64,000 nt of DNA, from contig OY997591.1 in the NCBI GenBank assembly GCA_963921825.1, positions 14,503,515-14,567,514 on the forward strand, read 5' to 3'. Below, in pieces: positions 32,001-44,300 of this stretch (positions are counted from its first letter, which is position 1; each line of letters starts with the position of its first letter). Below the pieces are notes generated by a model. That model was not told the origin of the DNA. It ran no database searches and worked only from the letters and a program-made list of their open reading frames with translations. This stretch comes from Erodium maritimum. Lineage: Eukaryota; Streptophyta; Magnoliopsida; Geraniales; Geraniaceae. The translations under genes were made by a program, and so were the position numbers.

Positions 32001-34562
32001 TTATAATATAAAAAGTCATGAAATCTTATTATTGCTTTTCTCCCCCTTTAATTGGGTTCCTGCAGGAGGTTAGATAGGTCACTTAGAAGTCGTGATATAG
32101 AACAGTGGATGAACCATCGCCGTCTACCAGAAGAACTTAAAAGGTGACTTTCTGACATCGTATTAAATTTTCATCATAGGTAATCACAAAAAAAGCACCC
32201 TGTACTATTCACTTGTTACAGATCATAGCCTTCTTCTTTGATAATGCAATGCAAAAAAGTGCCATGAACTTTTATTTTTGACGCACTTTGTATCAATTTG
32301 TTTCAAAATGACGATTTTGCTCTTGAAATTTTAAATCATAAATGAATTGTAAAAAACACATAATGCAGAATTTCTATCCCCAAAAGTCAGGAGCATAATA
32401 GAGTTTTTGCTACTTCTTGGACTGAACTTGAAGGGTTTGTCCTAAAGTTTGGTGTGGTCTAACCTTTGGTTGATTGGATGCGGTCTTTGGTTCATCATCT
32501 ATTTGAACCTAGCATCTGGAATGTATACGTATGGCAATGCTTTTCGGAAGGCTAATTACACTTACCAAAACTTATATTTGTTTAGAACTTCAAAAGGCCA
32601 TCTTAATAACCAGTCTTACATCAGACCGCCAAGTCTATATAAAATCTTTTGTTTATAATTGTTCCTTATTTTATATTAAAAGATTCTATGTTCTCTATAA
32701 AAAAGTGAGTTATTGGCATATGGACTTGTTGTGACTGCTCTGTCATACATAGGCAAGTAAGGCAAGCAGAACGGTATAACTGGGTTGCAACAAGAGGTAC
32801 AAAGGAAGGAAAGCTTTTGGAGGATTTGCCTGAAGACCTTCAGAGAGACATAAGAAGCCATCTCTTTAAATTTGTTAAGAAAGTAAGCATCAACATCCTA
32901 GCATCAACGATGACTTACGTTTAAGGGATAATGGCAAAAAAGTACCCTGTATTATTGATCTTTTGCAGGTTGGTACCCTCATCTTCAAATCGTTGCGGGT
33001 TGTGGCCCTAAACTTATATTTTGTTGCACTTTGTGTCAATTTATTCTAAAATGATGTTTGTGACCTTGAAAATTTAAATTAAAAAAGAAGGGTTAATTGC
33101 TAAAAACTAAATTATGTATTGTCCACTTGCGAAAAACTACGTTATGTATTGTCCACGTCCCTAATTTTAACGGAATATTCCAAATTTTGTAAGTAAATGA
33201 TCGTGGTCAAAAGATAGTGTAGTTTAAAAGCGTGGACAATACATAATGTAATTTTTTGCAAGTGGACAATTCATTATGTAGTTTTTAGCAATTAACCAAA
33301 CAAAATGTATAACAAAAAAATCCCGAACTTGATTTATTCGATTAGGTTGTAGAATGAAAATTTTGATTATGGTAGTAAAATTTCATGTTCGATAAAAAAT
33401 TGATTGTGTGTTTTTTTGTCTTTTGCTTTTTTTTAAATTTATACTTTGAAGGGTAAAATAGTTATTTTGAAATAAATTGACACAACGCATTCAGTGCCAC
33501 AACCCGCAACGATTTGAAGATAAGGGTGCCAACCTGTAAAAAATGATAGTACAAGGTACTTTTTTGCCATTATCCGTAAGTTTAAAACCATTCTCTGCTA
33601 TGATTGAATACTTGTTTGTTTGGCCTAACTTACCATCCAGTTCACAGAATGAAACAAAACATGTTCATTTTGCAGGTTCGGATTTTTACACTGATAGACG
33701 AACCCATCTTAGACGCCATTTGTGAAAGGTTAAGACAGAGGATATACATCAAAGGAAGCAAAGTTCTGTATCCTGGTGGTTTGGTTGACAAGATGGTTTT
33801 TATTGTGCGTGGAAAGATGGAGAGTATAGAAGACGATCGAAATATAGTTCCCTTATCTGAAGGAGATGTCTGTGGGGAAGAACTCCTCTCTTGGTGTCTT
33901 GAGCATTCTTCTGTAAACCTAGGTATGCCTTATTAAACTCTATATATAAAAGTTCAAGACAACAACATGGTTTTACAATGAAAGGTTTATGTTTCAGATA
34001 TCAGAAAAAGTAGGATTCCGGGACAGAGGTTGATTTGCAATAGGATGGTTCGATGCTTAACAAATGTAGAAGCATTTTCTCTCCAAGCTGCTGACCTTGA
34101 AGAAGTTACCAGTCGCTTCTGCAGATTCTTGAGGAACCCCCGTGTTCAAAGAGCTATAAGGTAACTTCTGGACTGCCGTCGAAATAATACTTTCATGTAG
34201 CCTGAAATGACGAATATCATCTCATAAATAAAATAAACTAAGGGCATGTTCGTCATTTCACACTGAAAAGTTGACAGAATTTCAGTAGACTGGGACTTTA
34301 AAATACCTTAGGAGGTTGTCAATTTTTTTTTTAACTTAGGGTAGTTCATTGAGAAACAATGCATAGTCAAGGATAGCTGAGTGAGATTATCCCTAATTAA
34401 CATATTATGTAATGTTTGGGGCATTTCAGGTACGAATCTCCCTACTGGAGAGGCGTTGCAGCAGTTAGCATCCAAGTAGCATGGAGATACAGGAAGAAAT
34501 GTCAAAATCGAACTGATACATCGTCGTCATCATCATCTAAACCTCCCATTTCTTCGAGGTGA
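29049..34562 (+). CDS. Cyclic-nucleotide-gated ion channel, CNGC19/20 type (group IVa)
   Basis: Twelve exons join in frame: 29049-29510, 29737-29928, 30158-30256, 30658-30795, 31084-31332, 31404-31667, 31745-31890, 32066-32143, 32753-32882, 33676-33922, 33998-34160 and 34430-34562, giving 766 residues. The long N-terminus has the clade-specific LRSGQLGMCNDPYCTTCPTY block. Six membrane segments follow (S1 near KFFSISCLVAIFLDPMFFFL, S5 near NFVINLLTFVLSG). The pore helix and filter AGNQTPSYF are near residue 475. The cyclic-nucleotide domain has its phosphate-binding cassette GDVCGEELLSWCL near residue 649. A C-terminal IQ motif (IQVAWRYRKK, near residue 737) is a calmodulin site. The family forms tetrameric plasma-membrane Ca2+-permeable channels acting in immunity and stress. 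The exact ortholog, 19 or 20, cannot be decided here. No lesion was seen, though the introns hold several foldback elements. Confidence 0.95.
32175..32345. repeat. Half-copy of the intron-9 foldback family in CNGC intron 8
   Basis: Words such as AAAGCACCCTGTACTATT, GACGCACTTTGT and TTTCAAAATGACGATTTTG follow the same order as in the left arm of the element in the next intron. No matching inverted arm was seen, so it is probably a truncated copy. Confidence 0.5.
32925..33576. mobile_element. Foldback MITE (Mutator-like) in CNGC intron 9
   Basis: A 652-bp element with termini GGGATAATGGCAAAAAAGTA and its complement. Both arms carry the AAATCGTTGCGGGTTGTGGC motif in inverted orientation. A 9-bp duplication with one mismatch flanks it (TACGTTTAA at 32916-32924, TAAGTTTAA at 33577-33585). 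It lies well inside the intron, and the flanking GT and AG sites are intact. A second foldback occupies its centre. Confidence 0.8.
33091..33297. mobile_element. Small foldback element nested inside the intron-9 MITE
   Basis: A 207-bp palindrome: GGTTAATTGCTAAAAACTA at the left and its complement at the right. ATTATGTATTGTCCAC is repeated twice within the left arm and mirrored in the right. The host MITE's own arms resume on either side. I could not find a clear target duplication. Confidence 0.65.
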
Positions 34563-34891
34563 CATTTATAGTAAGCATTGCATGCATGTAATTAGCATAT
34601 AGCCCAAATGTGTCCATTACTATACTGAGAACACAAATGATATGATGCAAAAGTAAAGGGGACGAGCAGGTTGTGACGAATTCTTATGTTCCAAGTGTTC
34701 CGGATGTCAGCTTCAAAGCTGGTTTGACTTTTGATCTCTTGTTCACCATGTTCAGCTGAAGTTTGTTTGACTTGTGTTAACAAGGGCACGAGGTACATAG
34801 GACGGGTAAGGGCAGAACATTGTAATATCTTAGTAACCTTGTATTCAATTTACATTGTAATATCCCTTGTATGTTATAATGTTATAATGCT
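34563..34891. other. 3' flank of the CNGC gene
   Basis: Probable 3' UTR and terminator region. It ends in ATGTTATAATG repeats immediately next to the following LTR element. No gene was recognised. Confidence 0.4.
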
Positions 34892-35309
34892 GTTATGAGC
34901 CGTACGGACCATAACATGATGGGATAATCGGCTAGCATTGGAGGGTTGTGTTTTCTTTTAAATAAATGTCCTAGTTATCAAGTATTTCCGTTTACTGTTA
35001 TTTTCTAGGACTCCAATTGTGTTAGGATTTGGGTAATCTTGGGGAAGAATCAATTTCAATTAATGTTGCTTTAGGATTAGGTAACCTCTCTGGTATATAT
35101 AAACCAGTAAAGATATGAATAAAACAGGAAGAAGAATTAAGTGAATTACTTTGTTCTTTAACGAGATCTACAGGTTCTCTCCCCTAACGAGCCTGTGTGT
35201 GTTCTAACGATTGGTAGGAAGAAGAAGAACAAGGATTCGCACACGCGAAACCTTGACCTGAGTGCTTACCTTGGTCCCATAACACGATCGATCAGCCGGA
35301 CACCTAACA
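34892..35309 (+). repeat. 5' LTR of the gag-only element
   Basis: TG...CA ends. A TATATATAAACCAG promoter-like motif lies near 35094. It is colinear with the downstream copy except for a gap of about 32 bp near its start. Confidence 0.85.
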
Positions 35310-35331
35310 AAGTGGTATAGAGCCACGTGTT

Positions 35332-36336
35332 GTGGCAAGTGAAAGAACCTTGGAGCAGCGTTTTGATGCGTACGTGGCTGAGCGGCAGACGAAGGATGAA
35401 CTGGTGAGCGAACAGCTCCGGGAGCTCACCTTGCTGGTTCGTTCGCTGTCCAATCCGTTAACGGTGGAGAATCAGGCTGATAGCATGGTGCCGGCCATTG
35501 ATCGGCATCAACCTTTGGATCCGTCTGGGACGGGGTCAGCCGCTGAGGGAGGGAGGCAGACCAGAACCGTGCCTGCGCCGGTGATGGCGGGATCGGGTGG
35601 GGAGGTTCCCCGTTTTGCGCGCCTCGAATTTCCTCGTTTCGATGGCCGCACAGATCCTACTGCGTGGTTGAACCGTTGTGAAGGTTATTTCCTTCATCAA
35701 CGCACGTCTCCTGAGGAGAGAGTTCTGCTGGCTTCTTTCCATCTCGAGGAGGACGCCCAATTATGGTACATGAAGTCACAACATGATTATCCCGGGATGC
35801 ATTGGCCGGACTTTAAGGTGTACTGTAACACCCGTTTTGGATCAATTCTGGCTAGTAATCGGCTTGGTGAGATGGCTAAATTGAGACAAGTCGGGTCGGT
35901 GGATGAATATGCGACAAGCTTTGAGCGCTTGGTCGCGCGGGTACCGGCTTTAAAACCCGATCAGGAGCTGGCTCTCTTTTTGAGTGGGTTGCAAGGTACT
36001 CTTGTTATTGATGTGGAGATTCAGCAGCCTCATGACTTAACCACGACAATGGGGCTCGTGAAGCTCTATGAGAGGAAAGCTCGCGTCGGGGTCGAGAATG
36101 CACCTCCGGAATCTGTAGATCCAGGCGGGCGACCTGCAAGGGAAACTGTGCCTCGACCGTTCGTCAAGCAGATTTCTCAGGCCGAGTAGCAGGAGAGGAT
36201 CGCTAAGGGGATTTGCTTCAATTGTAATGAAGCCTACGACCGTGGTCACAAGTGTGCAAAACTTTTCTGGTTGGAGTTGATCGATGACGGGGACGAAGCT
36301 GCAGACGTGACCAATGTGGACAAGCCTCCACCTTAT
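35332..36336 (+). pseudogene. Ty3/gypsy-type gag, interrupted
   Basis: An 285-codon frame carries the retrotransposon gag core: a helical N-terminus (LEQRFDAYVAERQTKDELVS), then LEFPRFDGRTDPTAWLNRCE, FHLEEDAQLWYM, WPDFKVYCNTRFG and VDEYATSFERLVARV. An in-frame TAG near 36187 interrupts it just before a zinc knuckle in the same frame (GICFNCNEAYDRGHKCAKLF, about 36211-36270). The frame opens with GTG where an ATG is expected (GTG GCA AGT GAA), so the native start codon appears lost. The capsid protein would package RNA into virus-like particles. This copy cannot make the full protein. Confidence 0.85.
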
Positions 36337-36374
36337 GCGCTTGAGGACAAGCGCTATGTGCGAGGGGGGAGTGA

Positions 36375-36824
36375 TGTTATGAGCCGTACAGACCATAACA
36401 TGAAGGGGTAAGCCCACCCCAATGTATGACCGGTTGTATTAATCGGCTAGGATTGAAGGGTTGTGTTTCCTTTTAATTAAGTGTCCTAGTTATCAAGTAT
36501 TTTCTTTTACTGTTACTTTCTAGGATTCCAATTATGTTAGGATTTGGATAATCTTGGGGAAGAATCAATTTCAATTAATGTTGTTTTAGGATTAGGTAAC
36601 CTCTCTGGTATATATAAACCAGTAGAGATATGAATAAAACATGAAGAATAATTAAGTGAATTATTGTGTTCTTTAACGAGATCTACATGTTCTCTCCCCT
36701 AACGAGCCTGTGTGTGTTCTAACGATTGGTAGGAAGAAGAAGAACAAGGATTCGCACACGCGAAACCTTGACCTGAGTTCTTACCTTGGTCCCATAACAC
36801 GATCGATCAGTCGGGCACCTAACA
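36375..36824 (+). repeat. 3' LTR of the gag-only element
   Basis: 450 bp. It retains a segment near its start that the 5' LTR has lost (GGGGTAAGCCCACCCCAATG region). The AATGT duplication follows. Confidence 0.85.
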
Positions 36825-36959
36825 AATGTCATGTGGGTAGAACGATTACATCAGTTGATAATTGGTCAATTCAGTCAAAACTCATTTGATTACGTTGATT
36901 AATCCATATTTGTTATTTGGTAATCAAATCTGTTTTCTTTTTAGATTCGATTTATAATT

Positions 36960-38223
36960 ATTTTGAGCATATAAGAGATCTTTATAGAATATTTGAACGG
37001 AGGATATACATAAGATCAGGTGCGAGCAAGCCTCTGGGTCCTGTAAGAATAACCATAGAACAAATCTCTCTGGATAGCCAATGAGTGATTTTGTTCGCTG
37101 ATCTTTTTACAAACTCGACTTTAAAATCTTCGATTTGAAAGAGAATAGTTGAATATCTTGGATAACGTTGGCTATTGGGGAGAGGGGAGGTTTGGCCAGG
37201 TGATGGCCATTTCTTGACTCGACCTAAAAATATCTGTGGCATATCTGATGTAGGGCGTTTGAGGGGATAACGGGCATACAGGGAGAACACCAGGAAATGG
37301 GAAAAACAGGATGTCGTGTTTGCACCGACCTTAGTAGGCAAGGTATGTGTCTCCATACACACCTCGGGGGTGTCAAAGTCCCGATCCAGCGGGGACACTA
37401 AATTTTCAGTAGTTGTGGCCGGTAGGAGCAGCTATTGATTCAACTTTTATGACTCCGAGCGGGGGTGTTAGGGTCCAAATCCAGCGGATGTGGATTGAGC
37501 GCCTCCATACAAATTCCATGAATGATCGGGTACGTCACAGCTCTAGTGATGGGACTTAGGTCAGACCACCAATGACCTTGGATAATCGGGGGGCGGTTGA
37601 GAAATAAGTGACCTCAGCCGATCCATACTAAAGAGGTATTAAATAGGCATGCGGAAAAGGCCGCGCAAGAGGCGAAGGCAATGGCTCTGGTAGTAGAGGA
37701 GATGATGGTGTGGTGACTCTAGTGGCAGAGGAGGCAAGGATGACGACGACTCTGTAGCAAAGGAGGGGGTGGCGGTGGCGACGTTGGGGGCAGAGGATGA
37801 GGAGGTGGTGCTAGGTCCTGAACGATTGTGAGGGAGACGACAACGGTGCAGGAGGAGAGCGCACTGACGGTGTTGGAGGCGGCGACAACTTTAAGGACAA
37901 CAACGTTACAAACAAAGGTGGCGCAGGAGAGAGTCGGAGTGCCTTCCTTGGGAACGACGGATTAAGAAAGACCATCGATGGGACTGGGAGCATGGTCCCA
38001 AGTGTCTCAAGTAGGGGGTCCGCGTGAAGGCACTGGTGGGTAGGGGCATACCATCACGTGACTGAGGACAAGGTTGGCGGTAACATCGACAGGAATGCTG
38101 GTGAAGATAGCCATGGCAGTTGCGGAAGAAGGTGGGCGACTATGAAGAAAAAGAGAAGAAAAACCCAGGCTTTGATCTCAAACTTTGGAAAAAAGTTGAA
38201 GTTACGTAAAAGAGAAAAAGATT
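36960..38223 (-). pseudogene. Internally deleted LINE: 5' leader joined to RNase H end
   Basis: Flanked by an 11-bp duplication GATTTATAATT (36949-36959 and 38224-38234). On the minus strand the 3' part encodes the end of a plant LINE RNase H domain (FKVEFVKRSANKITHWLSRE, about 37070-37130). The 5' part from about 38200 to 37650 is a GC-rich leader with many proline/serine codons on the minus strand, like other LINE leaders in this window. Endonuclease and reverse transcriptase are missing, so most of ORF2 was deleted. The A-tail is not obvious. Confidence 0.5.
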
Positions 38224-38389
38224 GATTTATAATTCTTGTTAGCAATCAAATTTATGCATGGAGACACAACGATCAATAATATGTTCACAACAAGCATGGT
38301 ACTCTTCAAGTTATACATTCGATAAAGAGGGTGGATAAGATCCGTATCGTCGTTGTCCATTATTATAAGAGCTAAACAATGGGCCATTT

Positions 38390-41300
38390 TATGAGCCGAT
38401 TAACGCATAAACTTAACACTCATTTCCCGAATTACAGTAGCAACTGCCTTTAGTCTCTGATGATGAGTTCGTATTGGGAATTCATGTGAGTGAACTTGTG
38501 ATGTCTGCCATTACTATCAGGTAATCCGTCTCCCAAATAGCTCGACACAGGTTTCCTGCTGTCTCACCCACCCCAAGCTTTCTCGAATTGCCAAAGCCTC
38601 CATTATACTTGGCTCAAAATATTATTGGATTTAGAATATCTCTATCGACTCAACCGAGTCTGCACGTCTAGGCATATCCATCTGATGCATGTTCTTCCGC
38701 CTATGACCCCCATCACAATATCAACATTACCCGTTAGGAACCCCTCAGGAGATTTTGACTACATCTTTTTCATCCTAGGCCGTGACTTTACTTTTCATCT
38801 CATCACCTTACTATTAGTCAATGTGAAGCGGATAAAGTCTTGCCAGTCCATACTCATGCATTGCGTTCTCTCCATACTGTGTTCCATAGAATGATAATGA
38901 GCTTAAGGTTTTTGTCATAAGTAGCCCTTGTGATTGGATCCACCCGTTCTTTCCAAGTCCATATCCTCGATATTTGCAACTACCATTACCATAGTGCCCA
39001 CACAACCTTTGTAAACTCGCAATCCCCAAATAAGTACACCTTTATTTTTGGAAGTTGTCGGCAAAACGGGTTCTCCCTTGTCACTAGTACCTTCCTCTCT
39101 CTGTGCCTTGCTCTTGTGGGAAGATATTTTTTCATAGCTCTCCAAAACATGACCTTAAGCCTCTTGGGGACTTGCAACCCCCATAATTTCTTCCACAACT
39201 GGTCGTCGAGGTTTGGATTCCAAGAACCTGTGTGGCTTCTTCAAATAATCTATGCACTTCGCACCGAGAAGTCACTAGATACATCCCCTTGTCAAGCCCT
39301 CATGTCTCGGTCAGTTGAGTAACTGAGAGGAACTGTGCAAACTCAATCTCTGACCTAGGGAGTGAGTAGATTAGATATCTTAAGAAAATCTCATCTTCTT
39401 TGATTCGGTACCATTAGCTCGCTATTCTGCAACCCCTCTAGCTCCTACACTGCCTGCACATACTAATATGTCGTTCCCGGTAGCCATAGAGAGAGTCTAT
39501 GATGGTCACTCCTTACACATCACTGATGGTTATATGGACACATATTTTATGAGCTCCCTTGAACTCAGTATACTCCTCTACTCGAAACTCAACATATTAA
39601 CCATCTTTTCTTCCCAGAATCTCCCCGTACTGAAGTATCGGGTCTTGAAGATTAAACACTAATGCTCCCTCATACTCCATAAACCTTCACCCCTTCTCGG
39701 CCAATATATCCAGATTAAAGTACTGGGCCCTTTGCGACTTGTGCCTATGAAGTGTCTCTCATGTAGCCCAATGAGTGCCTCTAATGTTGGATTATAGGAT
39801 GTGTTACATTGACACGACAGAAAACAAAAGTTTCCTAAACTTTTGTCGGTTATAATCCAAATAACCTATATCACACATTCATGTAATTCCTAATCTATGC
39901 GATAAGTTAACGGATATTACCTTAATGAAGAGCACTTTCAATCAAATGGTTCGAGGCGGGGACCTTTAGAAGTGTCGGTGTAGGCGCCCAAGTGTTTGCC
40001 CTCTAACGGAATCCACACAAGAAAGATATATCCACAACTGAGCATGCTAGTAGCCCTTGAACGAAGAATTCTCAACTCACTATATGGTGGCTGAAAATCA
40101 GAGTGGTGATGCTTATTTATTTTCGGCCAAGCTAGCTCTTTATTTTATTTTTTTGACCGAAAGGTGTAAAGCTAGCTCTTTATTTATAGGTGTTGGTCTT
40201 ACTTTAAGTCCAACCCAAATAGAATTAGAACACCTTGATCCAATCCAACTAGCCTTCCTTATTCTAGACATTCTAGAATTTAGGGTATCCTTTTAATCCT
40301 TTTAATTAAATAAAATATTGAAAATATATCCAATTAATTGGGTTGGTCGAATACCCTTATTGGGTTATAGGGTGTTCGGCCAAGCCCTAATTATTTGATA
40401 TATTTGGCCTTTTTATTTGCCTATTTAATTACTATATTTTATAACAATTAAATACAAACATCATTTTTCCTTAGTGAGTATTTGAATTAATTAGAATTGA
40501 TATGTTTATTATATCAAATATAATTACACACCATTTTATTTAGTTGAAATCATTTCGTCCACTTTGTTGTGATATTTCTCTATTGTGTGTGACCCTTTAC
40601 GATTCTATGAGTATTGGTAGTGAAATGAAACAAGATGTTTCACCCACGAGTCATGGGTAACTTCTAGCAAGACCCAAGATTTCCAAAGTCATAGAACTAA
40701 TGACCATTAGTTCGTCAAGTCATGTTATCATAAGTAGTTTTATCCTCTTGTCATTTGGCGAGTGTCACGACTGAACAAAGGCATAAAAGCATCATCATTT
40801 ATAATTTAGTCTCAACATGTTCTCTTGATTCTGACTGAAGAATGTAGGTGACTAATCACACGCATATCCATGCTTCTTTTACAAATCTCCTACTCATCAA
40901 GAGTGGTCATTATGATGACATCTAACTTGTATAATACAAGTAACAAGTCCCCATGACCATCACCCATATATCTCACATGTGTGTATCTATGTCCGATCAT
41001 AACCTTTATAACTATCTATTGGGAAAACCGTTTGGTTATGTCAAGTCATGAATCCCACCCCATGTAGATCACATGGTGATGCCATGGTCATAGGACTAAG
41101 GACTACTTTGATTGTTGATAAGTACTTATGTCTCTTTTTTTTGTATGGATATTCTCAAGGTGGGTCGTCTAAATGTCAAATTCTTTGGCATCCGTGACTT
41201 TGACTCATATTTCTATATGTATGATTAGTAAAACATGATCATCTCGTCAAAATTACACTAGCTCTAACTATCGGTTCAGTTAGGGACATGTGAATGAATC

Positions 41301-44300
41301 TACTCTTTTGTTTCTAAGAGTTCTACTATTGGGAGCTGCTCCCCAACACCTTAGAAAGAGTAGTATACGCACAGTTTTACTAACATTACAACTTAATGAT
41401 AATAAAAATGTTGCTAACTTATTTATTATCTCACAAGGACGTTTGTAACATGTCAATGTGGTTTTGTCCTAGGGCACAAAACCCCAACATCTAGTCCCTT
41501 TTCCATCTACCATCCACCAATATTTTTCTATTATACTCTCAATGTCATGTATCAGGCTATCTGTGAATTGAAAGACCAACATAGCATACGTAAGAATTGT
41601 CTACGCTATTAACTTAATCAATGTTTTCTTCCTTACTTTGGACTGGAACTTTTTGTCCCACATTAGGACCCTCTGTGCAACTTGATCCTGAATAAACACT
41701 AAAGATTTCCTCCTACTTTGCCCAACTAAATTTAGCAAGTCCTTTTATAGTGTGCTTTTATATTTTTCTTGGACGCTTAGGTTATGGAAAATACTACTCT
41801 CTAGCTGCTCTACACGTTTTCATTGAAAAACACAAAGGATTTTACTTATTTTATTACTTGACTTAGAGCTAGTTCGTACATGTAGAGGATCTCTTTACCT
41901 TTCATGGCTTCTTCCTCATCAACCGACAACACATGTAGTTTTCATTTACAAAGAATATGTGAGATATGATTGACACTCGTCGTGCAACTTGTCACCCATG
42001 TAAATGACCATGTCTCTAGCCTTAGAGAGCATGGTTGAAATTCCCTCGGACTAAAATAGAAATAAATACGGAGAAAGAAAGTCTCCCTGTCCAGCCATCT
42101 GGATGGATTAGAATACTCAAGCACCTTGCCACTTGTAGCCAAACAGAGCCGAAGTGTGGTCAAGAATGTCATAATTCTATCTATCCATCTCTATCGAACT
42201 CCATTTTGGTCATTATTATCCTTGAAAAGTCCCAACGGACTTCGTTGTATGTTTTACTCATATGTAACTCTAGCGTCATCTGTCCCACTCTAACCATTTG
42301 TTTCTCCTTCATATGATATAGACCTCGAATGATATAAGGATGTTAATTGTTATGAAGCGTTCTGATACAAAATCACTCTAGTTTTCTTATATCAGAGGCG
42401 ACATTAAATGCTTCAAGAGATTTTTCATAACCTTCGAAATGACTTTCTAGATAACATTACATAGTGCTATTGATCTTAAGTCCTCTACCCCATCTATGTT
42501 TATCTTTCTCGGGATCAAGAGCAAATCAATATCATTAAAGGAATCTCGTATGATGCTTGGGTCAAAGAAGACCCAAACTACTTTGCATACTGTTGGGCCA
42601 ACCGGGCCCCAAAGATGTTGGTAAAATCCTGGGTGAACCGATTAGGGCCTAGGGACTTTAAGGGTCGCATGCTGAATATTGCATGTTTAACTTCCCCGGG
42701 CTTCAAAAACGCCATGAGCATCTCATTTTGCTCCCCTTTTATCATCTCTGCTATGTGGTTCAACATATCCCCTATTGAGGTCCCTGAATATTTAAATTTT
42801 TAAATAAATCGATGTAGAATCCCATCAGCACCTATTCTAGTGTTCCAGTTCTTCCATGTCTCTTCCTCGTCCTTCGATTTCTTTGTTGAGTTGATACGAG
42901 CTCGAGTGTTGACTTTAGCATGAAATTACTTCGTTTTTCTATCTTGTCTCGTAACCACTCTTTTTTGGCATGTTGTTTCAATACATACTTTTACCATCGA
43001 GGAGGGCGTTTCGTTTCACTCTGTACTGTCTTTTTTACCATTCTTGTCTATGTGTTCTAGTAGAGCTGGCCCAATCTTTTCCTTGTGGATCTGATTTGCG
43101 TGACTTAGTTCAATGCTTGACCTTTTCTCCACGGTTTCAACTTTTCCTCTAGATACTTTAGCTTAGTCACGATGTCTTAATTCGGCTCCTCTTCCCACCA
43201 ATGCACCACATCCTACTTATGGTTGTTCTCTCGTTGTCAGGATATCTCGTAACGAAAACTTCTCGTCTTTGTATGTCCTCTATATCTTCTGGGCATAACC
43301 AAAGGGGGTCGTGGTCAGATGCAGCTTTCCTTAAATTCTCGTACCATGCGTTTGGGAACATCTCGGTCCAATCCTCATTTGCCACTGCTCTGTCCAACTT
43401 TTCTTGCATCCAGTTGTTTGAACCCTACCTTTTTCCCATGTAAACGGGTTCCTAGTCATGTTAATCTCAAATAGGTTGTGGTCTTATATAACACCTCATT
43501 AAACCCATCAAGTAACCAGTTTGGGTATAGAAAGCCCCCTTTCTTTTCTCGCTAACTCGTAACATTGATGAAAACGCCGATCCACCCACGATTCAAGTCC
43601 ATATATTTCTGTCAACCTATACTTCCGACCATCCTCCCCCTTCACCTTTGCATCAATATAGTTGTGAGTATAGCTTTGAATCTCCCCCTCCTCTTTTGAC
43701 ACCTCTAAAATAAAGCCAGTCCGCCCCTGTCCTTATTCCCACCACCTTTAAAATACCATCAAACAACATATTACACCTTAAAGTTTCCATGTTAAATCTA
43801 TTACTTCTTCTTTCACTTACAAATACACATTAGGGACTTTTAAATAAAAAAATCATTTTCTGTATACATTGAACTGTCTCGGTGATTCCCAACCCTTGAC
43901 TATTCCATACTATGGTCGACATTAATCTCGATCACACTCCATCTCAGAGTCCGCCAATAATATGTTGAAATCCATTGTCATCTTATCTTCCTTGTTCTTT
44001 CCTCCTAGTTTCCCTTCTCGTAGATCATGCGATGGTTTCTTCCTTTTATGGTTCGTCTGTCTAGAGTCTTGGTTGTGACACTGCAGCTCAATGTACACTT
44101 TGTAACCCCTATCCTTTACTAGCTTGATCGACTACTCCCCACTTCCAGATACCCTTACTCCTTCCCTCTATTCTCATACTCCGTCCTTCCATGGATTTCA
44201 GTCCACACCTGTAATGCCCTCCATTTGTCTATGTCCTCCTTTAACCATTTTGATCCCTCCAGGAATTTGTGGGTGAATGGTATTGTTCTCATCCAGACCC

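Larger units (their letters stand above)
34892..36824 (+). mobile_element. Gag-only LTR retrotransposon (TR-GAG-like)
   Basis: LTRs at 34892-35309 (418 bp) and 36375-36824 (450 bp) start TGTTATGAGCC and end CACCTAACA. The 5' copy lacks about 32 bp present in the 3' copy. A mutated primer-binding site TGGTATAGAGCC follows the first LTR, and a purine tract CGAGGGGGGAG precedes the second. Flanks are AATGC and AATGT, a 5-bp duplication with one mismatch. Between them lies only a gag-type ORF; protease, reverse transcriptase and integrase are absent. It begins about 330 bp after the CNGC stop codon. Confidence 0.85.

Noticed and set aside
35536..36417. Minus-strand frames opposite the gag ORF
   Set aside because: Shadows of the gag frame with no domain similarity.
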